64,000 nt of DNA from Meandrina meandrites (lineage: Eukaryota; Cnidaria; Anthozoa; Scleractinia; Meandrinidae). A program made the translations under genes and the position numbers. The DNA lies in assembly GCA_963693305.1 (NCBI GenBank), contig OY855910.1, positions 19,622,362 to 19,686,361 on the forward strand, written 5' to 3'. Shown here piece by piece: positions 12,301 through 22,200 of the stretch (position 1 is the first letter of the stretch; each line of letters begins with the position of its first letter). The notes beneath the pieces were generated by a model. It was not told the DNA's origin, did no database searches, and saw only the letters and a program-made list of their open reading frames with translations.

Positions 12301-15300
12301 TTGCACATCAAAATTAAAAGCAAGAAAAAAACTTGGTTGACAGTGGCAAGTGATCCTTTCAACAAATCAAACTACCCATTGGTACCTCATTTCTCTTCTC
12401 TGCCCCGTATATTTTTGTTGTTTTTTTACGACTGTTTTTGCGTATGCAAAACGGGAGTTATGGAATGAGTGGCCATTTGAAGCCATCCTTCCTTCCTTCC
12501 TGCCTTCCTTCCTTCCTTCCTTCCTTCCTTCACTCCTTCAGTCGATCATCTGTAAACAAAAGGCCGTTGACAGATGGTTGGCAGACCTACATGTAACGCC
12601 ACTCTCAGTTTGACGTTGCAGTTTATTAAGACCGATGACAGACCACTGTACTTTACGCGCTAATGGTTTTGTTTTGATGGGTATGTGATGATAATTTGAA
12701 AATCGATTGTGAACATATTTTATTTTTATTTTACCTTAAATCAGGTGTATGTTGTTTCTGCCCTATTGAAAAATCAACAGAATTTTCTTAAGTTTGCATG
12801 TGACGGTGAAAGCAAAATTGAAAGCGAAGTTTGCGTAATCGCTAGCTGACAGAAGATTATCAGTGTCACGCGACAAAGGTCAACCTAGCCAGTTTCAAAA
12901 TAAATTTTATGCGACCCTTAATCTTTACAGCAATCAAAGAATGCAAGATAAAACCTATCATGCTCATGGCACTATCAACACACATTCCAGAAATTGAACG
13001 TTAATCGTAAACGCTGTACAGAGAAAAGAGTATACACACGCTAGCACGAAAACACGCAAACTTGAATTTGTCTGCTTGGAGCTTGCTTCTTTTACAACCA
13101 ATGCAAAACAAAATGAAAAACAACGTAAATCCGTATAGATCTTTACAAGTGATGCACGTTCGACTTCGACGATTTAATTCGTCACTTGTTAAATAGAAGC
13201 GACAAGAAGGAACAATTACATCGTGTGCTTCACAGCGACAACCTAAATCAACGCATTTCAAACACCTTTTATAGGCCTCGGAGTTAAGAAGTACCCTTGC
13301 TGAGTTTTATAACCCACAACAGATAAATGTTCATCGCATGCAAGCAAAATCATCAGCACAGGTCGCAGCGGAGAACACTCGAGTTTCAACGACGAGATAA
13401 AATCTGGAGTGAGATTTATTCCTAGCAGAAGACTACCTATCCCAAAAGCCAGAGGACCCTACCGCAAGTAAAGAAGGAACAACAAAACTCACAGTACAAG
13501 CAACCAAAATAGCGGTCGCAGAAGACAGGCAAAGTCATATTTTAAAAGCATATTAAAACAAAAGACGATGTGCGGATCGTTAAAAGTGATCATATGTTTT
13601 CAAACAGGAATAGAAAAATACATAGAAGAAAACAACTTGCCCCCAAAGTTATCCAGATATACATGCAATCGAATTCCACCAAAAAGTCGTTCCACGTACC
13701 ATTGAGTTCACCACAAAAATCAGAATTATCAGTGTCACGCGACAAAGGTCAACGCAGCCGATTTCAAAATAAATTTTATGCGACATTAATCTTCACAGCA
13801 ATCAAAGAACGCAAGATCATGCTCATGGCACTATCAAAACACATTCCGGAAATTGAACGTCAATCATACACGCTGTACAGGAAAAAGAGTGTACACATGC
13901 TAGCACGAAAACACGCAAACTTGAATTTGTCTGCTTGGAGCTTGCTTCTTTTACAACCAATGCAAAACAAAATGAAAAACAACATAAATCCGTATAGTTC
14001 TTTACAAGTGATGCACGTTCGACTTTGATGATTTAATTCGTCACTTGTTAAATAAAAGCGACAAGAACTCGCACGAACACATTAAATGATGAAGTCATCG
14101 CTTAAAAAAACAGTTGTGGCCCAATAGGGCCTTTTGATCCAAATCTCTCGCATGCTGAAGTTCAACAACGAGAATGTACGTGACTCAGGTCACACTATTA
14201 TTGTCTTTGAATTCCTGCGAACATCAATTCGCTCACTGTGAACGGTAGGGGTGCCATTTCATTTGCTGGCGGCATATCCTGTTGACAGAAGGTCGTATCT
14301 TGTTTACAAATCTTCAAATGGCGGAAACTCGCAATTGTTTCTCGTGAGAATAACATCTCTTTGAAGGAATTAACAGGGTATTAGGTAGAGTTGGCGGATT
14401 CTAATGAAATTTGGCCAATAACATTCGCTAAGCATCGAGGAACAAAAGTGTGTCAGCCTCTATTTTGGATATTTCTCTTGTGATGGCTGCGAACACAACA
14501 GACTCAACAAAATTAATTATTCGATACTATAACTTTCCGGGTCTATAAAAAGATAACCAATAAGAATTAAGAAAAAGCCTGACACGCTTTGATACTTGCT
14601 GATAAACATTGCGCAGTACTTTTGGAGTAAGTGCAGTTGTTGTGTTTGATACACGATTAATTGGGTGGAATGACACTCGGTTGGTTTTATGACTATTTTG
14701 CGTTATGCAAAATGGGAGTGTAGATGGGGCTTTTTGCGTTCCTGTTAAGTCCGTTCCTGCTAAACTTTTGATTCCATTCCTGTTAAACTATTAATTTATG
14801 CATTAAATTTGTATTAAATGCGTCTTCCCGTGCCTCCCCTGCTACATATCGTTTTGCACTGAAGCCGCACTATTGTGTTCTTTTTATATATTTGGGGGAT
14901 AGTACTGTACAGATATATTTGCTCTAGATTTGATCGATAATCCAGCTTAATTTTAATTGTTTTAACATTTGTTCCTAGTCTTCGTAAATGGGGTTGACAA
15001 CTTCAGTTACTACAATGTTTGCATTTTGACTGTACGTTTCGAAAAGCGTCACGACTAAGTTCAAAGGAATTTAATTTACGTCGAGGTGGTGAATAATGTG
15101 AATCCTCTCAAATCTTCACCAAAATGTTAATTATTGATTCACAGTTAACACTCAAGCACTTTTTGGTTGACTGTATTAATTGGCGAATAACCGGGGATCT
15201 TCATCTTTCCTTTGTCCTTTACCCCGATGGGGGATATTTGCCGAGAACAACAAGGGATAGCAGAACTTGAAATGTTGTGTCCTAACAGTATATACCGTAA

Positions 15301-18300
15301 AGTTCCATGTATAAGCCGCACCTTTTTCCTCAAAATTTAAGTCAAAAATCGGGGGTGCGGCTTATCTACGGAAACATCTGTGGTTGGAGTTCTTAAAGGC
15401 CTAATTAATATTCATAAAGTTGTTTGGAATGGAGCCTGCGGCCTGTCACTTCAACACGTTTCTTTCCACCACGAAAATACCAGGATATTCGCGAGTACTC
15501 GCGAGACGTATGGGCCGACCGTTTTGCTGTTTTTCGTGACTTTCACTGCAAATTTATCCATCAGATTGTCAAACTCCTGTTCAGCGTGAAGTTTTTCCCC
15601 TGCTGCGGGCCCAAACATCTTGACAAACATGGTATCCCCGAACAGCCGAATCGAAAGTAAATTCATCCATTTTGCAATCCATTTTGCTGTTTTGCCGAGA
15701 CCCAGACTGCTCTCCACGTTTGAAAGCTTGGCCGCTAAGCATTCGTTCGTTTCGTTCCAAACGCGTACGAATTTGTCGGAATTTCAACTTCATGGAGTGT
15801 TTTGAAGTGATAATCTTGACAAAGTGGCATCAACAGATAAGATATGGTGAATAAAAACAGAAATTAAGGTATGATAAGTGAAATTTCGCCATTTAAAGAC
15901 TTTGTTTGCATAAAAGTTTGCCACAACCACCGTGTATGGTGTTTTGAAATCGTGCTTGTTTGCCCTTGTTTGTATACAAATAGAACTTCAAAGGAACTTC
16001 AAACTTTATTGTGTTTATTTTGTTTTCGAAATTTGAGCCTCCAAATCGGGGGTGCGGCTTATCTATGGGTGCGGCTTATACATGGAACTTTACGGTATTA
16101 TATGGGTTTATACTTGCGCAAACCTTGCAGCTTTAGAACATCAAAAACACCCACATAATAATTTTTTCGAATTCGACTACAGTTCTTTACCTTTCTTTTG
16201 ATATATAGTTTGTAGTAGTTTACTTTAAAACAACACGTGTACAAATTTTCTTCCGAAGGACAGCCTCGAAGGTATTGTGTAACCTTAATGGAGGTTGGCC
16301 GCTTACCGGTAATAGGGGTTCAGCAGAAATTATCAAGCGCTATGCAGAAAGGTCGAAGAAGACGACAATAAACCTGCGTTTGAATGATTTTATCAGTTTC
16401 AATATCTTTTTTAGACTCATCTTTCCAACCTTGTTTGGAAGCAAAGCCAAACATTATATAATACATTCTTGTTGGGCGCTAAATAGGGGGCAAAAACAAT
16501 AGAAGAATGCTTATCGGGACGGCAAAAAGGTGCCAAGGTCGCTTAGTAGGGGTGGCCTCTTAAAAGGGTTTTTACTTACAGTACTAGGGTGCTTACCATT
16601 TGTTGGAAGGAACCGGTTGGGATGAACATTGAATAATGGTAAGGGATTTTCCAAAATCAGGGAACCAACCGAGCGAGATAGCACTTACCATTTGAAATTC
16701 GGTTTCCTGTTATTGTTTTCCGTTGATGAGAGACTGGAACTGGGAAATCGTGCAATTGGTAAGGAAATTGCCGACGTTCCGTTCCGAACAGAAAAAGAGG
16801 ACTACCTCTGGAGGTAGTCCACAATTTTCGAATGGATTTTCCGGAAAATTACTGTTCCATTTGATTTTCAACCAAAATTTCCGGATTTTTTGGCTAAATG
16901 GTAAGCACCCCTATACTAACAATAGTTTTGGGACTTAAATAACTGGACGCTTCATAGGGGGTGGCAATTTAATAGGTGGCCACTTAATATAATAGGGGTT
17001 CAATTGACTGTAATAGAACGCTGTTGCACATTTAGCAGTGTGCCAATTAAGGCTTAAACCACATAAGCCAGGGGGGTGTCTGGATGAAAGCAAGGTGTTT
17101 CAAAATCAGCAAAAAGCTTTTTACCTCTCTTGGTGCTTTGGAAACTGCCAAACCAACCAATGCTGTTGACTGCAAATTAAATGAGAGGTCATAAAATCAT
17201 GTATTTACGTACATTTTCATAAGCTAAGAATTCAAGTGGCACTTAGTCATTTATAAAAACACAACCACATCAGCAACACACTTATCAGGTACTGATAAAC
17301 AAAAGCTATTATTATTATTAATTGCATTTAACGATAGAAGAATGCAACCCTAATCTTGCGTTGCTGAAAAAAATTGAGATTGTTCATTTGGATACATAAT
17401 TGTCTCACTTTCATTTTTTGGCCTCGGTTCGATAAATATCTCACTCAAGTGGCATCGGTGATTCCTTATATGGATTTTGATCATGCCACCATGGCCATGT
17501 CGACAGAGCAACGGCTACCACAAGAGACTTTTTCTTAAGGCTTGGCACTCTCGGCGAGACCCCAATGGGGGCAATGAGGGTATTGACATGCCAGCAATTT
17601 ACAAGTCTTTCGTGTGATTTGATCTTGTGCAACGATCACTTTGTGACATTTGCTATCGTAGCAAGGACCAAATAGTGAACCATTAAAAAAGCCGTTATGG
17701 CCTTTATGACATTGGAAACCAATGAAAACCGAAGATGTTCATACGAAATGTCTTGAACGTCTCCTGCATGGGGAAATTAACAGTTCCTCACGCAAGGCAA
17801 GTTACAAGTAGCACGTTGTTCTCCGATGGCGAGCATATCGAATGCACTACATAATCTCCGATTACTCCTAGTTTATTCTTGTATGACTTACATATATATC
17901 TTAATTAAAAAAGTCATAATGCTTATGCACTTATCATTGGCTTTCCCGGGGGTTGACCCCGGGGACACCCCCTGGGATTTGTTTTCAGGCTCGAGCAAAA
18001 ACCTTCTAAATCCCTGGGGTATGGGGCAAAAAATTCACACCAATTTCCCCTCCCCCAGGGGCTAAGATGAAGACAAGCCACTTTCTTTGCACTGAGTTTT
18101 AGCAGCAGTATCCTAGAGACTTCAAATGCAGTAATCAAAATGCAGTAGAGTTTATTTGTTGGATGCAAGTAACGCAACAAAACGGACAAAAAATAATGGA
18201 GGTAAAGTTTAGCTTCCAGAATGCAAATCACAACCACTCAAACTAGCCAGGAGCTTAAAAACAACTCAAAGAAACCATTGCTCTCAATGCTTAGAGACTG

Positions 18301-19023
18301 CAGTAGCCTTCAAAAGACTCGGATCTTAGAGCCTCGCAACTGTGGTAACAAAACGTTATCCAACGAACCGGCTAACTGCCACTTCAGATAAACAAGATGA
18401 TCCACTGATCCGATACACAAAAAATACTACTGTCAACATTCTTTTAAAGGCTATATGAATCTTTCGACAAACATGAGCCGATAAACCTAACGAAATATGC
18501 CACAGAGCTAGAAAACACAATGGCATAAAGATTATTACTGTAACGGCACTAGAGAGCGTGAAATCCTCTGTTAAGATACTGAAGGCTTACATTTAGCGAC
18601 CAGCGGGAGCCGTTTTTGGCTTGTCACATTTTATATTTTCACTGCAGACCAATGTCTAACAAATCCCAGGGGTGCATCCCGGGGGTCTGGCACGTTCGTT
18701 TCAAAAACAAAAGAATGCCCCTACCCCGCGGGACAATTTTTTTTTTTCAAAAATGCACCATTCCCCGCATGTTCCCGGGGGTTTCCCGAGGGGAAAGCTA
18801 ATGATAAGTGCATTAAACTTAAGCTTATATTGTGGTTTGCAATTGGGGGCTATAGAAATCTTTAAACCGTTTAAAACAAACTTTAGCCACTAAAGCAGAC
18901 TTAAATACATATCAGTTTACAAAGAAGTAACAATTTTTACACTCAAACAGTCACCATGCAACAAGGAAATCTGTATTACGTCTTGCAGGCTCACTTTACC
19001 TTTTTCACGTAACTGGACGCCAT
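9353..19023 (-). CDS. NDUFA5: NADH dehydrogenase (ubiquinone) 1 alpha subcomplex subunit 5, five exons, 116 aa
   Basis: Accessory subunit of mitochondrial respiratory complex I (peripheral arm, matrix side). Exons on the minus strand: 19023-19000, 17169-17125, 11323-11207, 9907-9842 and 9451-9353, all with GT-AG introns in phase 0, totalling 351 bp including TAG; 116 residues equals the usual family length. Diagnostic segments are [14 protein letters not shown] after a short MASSYVKK start, [47 protein letters not shown], and the closing PPANQWNWP. The start ATG has A at -3 and G at +4, and the region AAAATGGCG around it resembles a YY1 site. The first exon is only 8 codons. Introns of 1.8, 5.8, 1.3 and 0.4 kb hold a minisatellite and several transposons. 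It is head to head with IARS1. No broken residues seen; identification is secure. Confidence 0.95.
10076..10108 (+). repeat. homopolymer junction T15-G18
   Basis: Fifteen T followed directly by eighteen G, inside NDUFA5 intron 3. Exact run lengths may be affected by assembly. Confidence 0.9.
10386..10796 (+). repeat. minisatellite, about 13 copies of a 31/32-bp unit with an internal hairpin
   Basis: The unit reads ATGCTTTGACACAGTATGTC plus AATCC(T)AGCAGG. Two length variants differ by one T (CCAGCAGG or CCTAGCAGG) and are intermixed. Each unit carries the inverted repeat TTGACA-CAGTA-TGTCAA. The outer copies are diverged (ATATTTGAT at the left, ATGTTGATC at the right). It lies in NDUFA5 intron 3; the 60-codon ORF across it is an artefact of the repeat. 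Confidence 0.95.
12486..12530 (+). repeat. (CCTT)n microsatellite
   Basis: About eleven imperfect CCTT/CTTC units with one TGCC interruption, in NDUFA5 intron 2. Confidence 0.9.
12856..13208 (+). repeat. direct duplication, copy 1 (about 350 bp)
   Basis: From ATTATCAGTGTCACGCGACA to AAATAGAAGCGACAAGAA. Recurs in the same orientation at 13725-14067, about 870 bp away, with scattered substitutions and short indels. Neither copy has a convincing coding frame; a 152-codon ORF in copy 2 is not conserved in copy 1. Confidence 0.85.
13725..14067 (+). repeat. direct duplication, copy 2
   Basis: Partner of 12856-13208. The spacer between the copies (13209-13724) is unique within this window. The pair could be a local tandem duplication or the direct repeats of a larger element; no TG...CA ends or target duplication are evident. 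Confidence 0.85.
15295..16095. mobile_element. 0.8-kb TIR transposon, TA target site (Tc1/mariner-like format)
   Basis: Ends are inverted repeats of about 28 bp: CCGTAAAGTTCCATGTATAA at the left and its complement TTATACATGGAACTTTACGG at the right, both flanked by TA. Just inside each end is GGGGGTGCGGCTTATCTA or its complement. It carries a decayed HIRAN-like ORF on the minus strand and no recognisable transposase, so it is non-autonomous. Confidence 0.8.
15451..15661 (-). pseudogene. HIRAN-like domain ORF remnant inside the TIR element, frameshifted
   Basis: Minus-strand translation gives [13 protein letters not shown] in one frame and then, after a frameshift near 15610, [16 protein letters not shown] and [17 protein letters not shown] in another. 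The order RGYH...W...GE.L...E..N..D..AV.V.....VG matches the HIRAN-type fold motif as I know it, and cnidarian genomes carry many such short proteins. The frame ends in a stop at 15451. It looks like cargo or the remains of an ORF mobilised by this element. Not functional as it stands. Confidence 0.55.
16586..16912. mobile_element. 0.33-kb MITE with AGGGTGCTTACCATTT terminal repeats
   Basis: Left AGGGTGCTTACCATTT, right AAATGGTAAGCACCCCT. Internally it repeats ACTTACCATTTG and has the palindrome GGACTACCTCTGGAGGTAGT. It is embedded in another repeat marked by TAATAGGGGTTC at 16309 and 16989. Target duplication unclear. Confidence 0.6.
17926..18812. mobile_element. 0.9-kb TIR element with TTA target duplication (PIF/Harbinger-like)
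   Basis: Ends TGCACTTATCATTGGCTTTC and GAAAGCTAATGATAAGTGCA are inverted; TTA flanks both sides. Three-base TTA/TAA duplications are typical of PIF/Harbinger. Internal C/G-rich blocks (CCCGGGGGTT, CCCCTGGGA) are also inverted. No transposase. Confidence 0.7.
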
Positions 19024-19107
19024 TTTGGATCGTAGTAGACACGAGAAGGCTCTTGGGTAATCTTGCGTCATCTTTGCATCTTGGGATAGGTTGAGTCTTT
19101 CGCTTCC
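19024..19107. promoter_or_regulatory. compact bidirectional promoter between NDUFA5 and IARS1
   Basis: Only 84 bp separate the NDUFA5 ATG from the upstream IARS1 ATG (204 bp to the main ATG). Visible motifs are a YY1-like AAAATGGCG overlapping the NDUFA5 start, TTGCGTCA at 19063-19070 (complement TGACGCAA, a CRE/C/EBP-ATF composite) and TTTGCATC at 19073-19080 (complement GATGCAAA, one base from the TGATGCAA core of amino-acid-response elements). No TATA box. Motif calls are by eye; binding is not shown. Confidence 0.5.
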
Positions 19108-19227
19108 ATGTGGAAGTCCCTTTCTCGAAAAAGCAGCATTTTTTTGTTCAACACTCGCAAATTTGGCAACCGTAAATTAATATCGTTTCGATTTTTTTGT
19201 GGTTTTGGTCATAACGACTCGTCCTCT
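19108..19227 (+). other. IARS1: in-frame N-terminal extension of IARS1, candidate mitochondrial presequence
   Basis: ATG at 19108 is in frame with the main IARS1 ATG at 19228 and preceded by an in-frame TAG at 19087. It encodes 40 residues starting MWKSLSRKSSIFLFNTRK, with many Lys/Arg/Ser/Phe and no acidic residue until near its end, the usual look of a mitochondrial targeting sequence. The ATG context is weak (T at -3, T at +4), which would allow leaky scanning to 19228. Whether transcripts start upstream of 19108 is unknown, so this may simply be 5' UTR. Confidence 0.4.
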
Positions 19228-22200
19228 ATGGCCGCTGGAGCTGCTGAGTACCACGACTTTCCAAAAGAGGAAGAGAATATTTTGAAGCTTTGGGAAAAGT
19301 TAGATGCATTCCAGTCTTGTTTGCGCCAGTCAAAGGATAGACCAAGGTTTGAAATATTTAATTGTACTTCTTTCCAAAGTCCTGAATCTTCTCTTGGAAA
19401 ATTCTAAAAAGTGCATTTCATGAACATTTCTGTCCTTCCTGTCTTATTCCAGGACCTGAACAATCGATGAAAATCGATGATCGGAAAATCAATCGATCAA
19501 TCGATGACAATCGATTAATTACTGTTGATTAGCATCGATTGGCATCGGCCAATCGATAATCAATCGATAATCACACTTAGGTGGTCACGAACTTCATCGA
19601 TTGCCATCGATTGGCACTATTTTGATGTCTCCGTTTCTTCAGGTATCGCGGGAGTGTACGCAGATCGTATGTTATTTTTAAACCTCAGTAGCAAAGTTTG
19701 AGAATTGTTCATCGATGTGGCTCTGTGAAAAACAGCACAAATAAAGACAATTAACATATCTCATTGTCAGTAGGACAAATATGATCGATTTAGCATCGAG
19801 ATTCAACTGACCTGCAGCTGGGCGCAGGGCACAGAGGAGTCAAGTTTGTCCGCACTTAAGCGTACGTGACCCTTCACCGCGGTCAAACGTCTGAGGATGT
19901 TTTTGTTTTCTTATTTCGAGAAAAATCATTCACGTTAACGTGGAAGCATCAGTAAGGATATGTGAAATAGCTGCCGAGGGTAAATATATTTTCAGTTCTC
20001 TCAAACGAGATTCTTTACTTTTAAAATGCTCTGCACCCGATCAAAATTGCTTTGACAATGGCGCCGACAGTCGGCATTTCGCCGTTTTCAAACGCTTAGA
20101 ACTTTTTTAGTAAAGTTCCAAAAAATTTAGTAAACCAGGAGAATACTTGTTAAGTATCAAACTTTGAACAGTGAAAATGAAAACCTTATCTTTGAAGTAG
20201 TTTTCTTATTTTTTACGTTTTACCGCGGTGAAACGTGACCCAGCGCCGTAGATCGTACCCTCATGCGACATCCGCAGAATGCAATGTCTGTGGGTGTCAC
20301 GTTACTCGGGCGACGATTTTATTCGCCCCAGGCCTAACAGGCCTAATTTGCCAGCTGGGGCTTGTTTTTCTTACACACAAATCCATAGTACGTTTCTATG
20401 AATTTTAAACTCCCACGAAACGTGTGGGTGAATAAACAAGTTTACCCATTGCTACTCGCTAGTTTTTACTCAAATAAAAAGCAATCATATCAAAATGTGT
20501 AACTTTATTAGTACTTGATGAAATTGACAATTGAATGTTTGACTGAATAGGTAATCGATTGATATTGCATATTGAAAACAATCTATTATGTTAATTGATC
20601 GATTCCCATCGATTATCGATTGATATTGATAATCGATGATAATCGATGTAGTTAATTGATCGATTCCCATCGATTATCGATTAATATTGATAATCGATGA
20701 CAATCAATAATCACACAAATTTTCGTGATCGATTGTTCATCGATTATCAATATCAATCGATTAATTGATATCGATTGTCATCGATTGTTATCGATTGCCA
20801 TCGATTATCGATTTCATCGATTGTTCAGGTCCTGCTTATTCACTTGAATAAGAGAGGGGACTGGAACTAGGGGCTGTAAAAACTATAAGAAGGTCATTCC
20901 CGGCGATATCAATAAACGGCACGCGATGCATGCAGAAGCGATGACGTTTCACAAGGGGTCTTTGATAATTTTCAGGACATTTGTCAAAAAATTAGGGTAC
21001 ATAAAAGTAACTGACAACTTCTGTGCTGAATGATTGTTCAACAAAAATTGCGTTATCTTGGCATGACATACGATATACGATATACGATGCAAGGTCGAAC
21101 GCTGTCTAAAATTGTTTACACCTTTTGTTTTAAAGAATGGAGAGATTTCTGTTTACTAAATCTTATAGAACGCATCAAATATAATTTGTTTCTTTCGTTT
21201 ATGCTTTAAATTAGTCCTTTCTAACGGCCCAGAAGTATTTTGCTTTGAGTTCTATGCGACGATTTCTTGTTGAGTTGACTTGATTTCTTTTCCCAGTATT
21301 CGGTTCGAATCTACAGATCGGTTGATCACAACAGGCAACAGACAACAGACAACAACAGATCCTGTCCACTTGCACGGCGAGATTAATCGATCACGTCATC
21401 GTCATCGCTTAAAAAAGGTTTAAAGGGGCACTGTCACGAGCATAACTTCAAAAATTCAGCAGCCCAAAAACATGTTTACACCACTGGAAACCTATTAACA
21501 GTGGTCAAGTTTTCTTAAAATTACTGTACCAGTGTATTGAAACTAAATATAGAGTGATATCACTGTGATATCATCGGGAGCTTTTGATCTCAACTTGAAA
21601 AAGTCAGCCTGATATTTTCAAGTTTTGTCCTCGTGGTTTGGAAAAATTGATGAAAACTATTTAGGTCATCATCTGCTTTAAACAATTTGCTAGGTATCCT
21701 TCCCTTTACGTTCTAGAAGCATTTCCTGCATGGTTGAAACTACTAAGTCGTAAGTTTGGCACCATTTTACTAAAAAAGCCAAAAAATATCCACGACAGTG
21801 TACCTTTAAGATGGCTTACCTTTTCAACAGATGTTTCAAAACTGCTAATAATCGGTTGCTTCGTCTGCAGTCACGACAGACATCACTTCTTAACTTTATG
21901 CCAAATTTATTCGATAACTGATAAAGTGCAACACTCACTGCAGACTCGAAATACAAATGAAATAAGGTTTGCCGATCGGTGATGATACAAGCTGCAAAAA
22001 AATATCTTCCTTTGCCAAAAAACAAGATGGCGGATCTCAAAAAGAATACAAACAATGCACCTAGTTCCCATTGCTCTTCGGTTCAATTCAGGGAGTAATC
22101 GTAACACCGTAACACCAAAAATTCCATAAATTCCATCGCTTTTCCGCTTTACAGCATTAACCGATGACGTCATAAAATGACGTCATCACTTAATAAATGA

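Noticed and set aside
13570..14028. 152-codon ORF as a gene
   Set aside because: Lies mainly in the second copy of a direct duplication and the frame is broken in the first copy; no domain.
15451..15717. Intact HIRAN-like gene
   Set aside because: The motif run crosses two frames and has an early stop; treated as a pseudogene.
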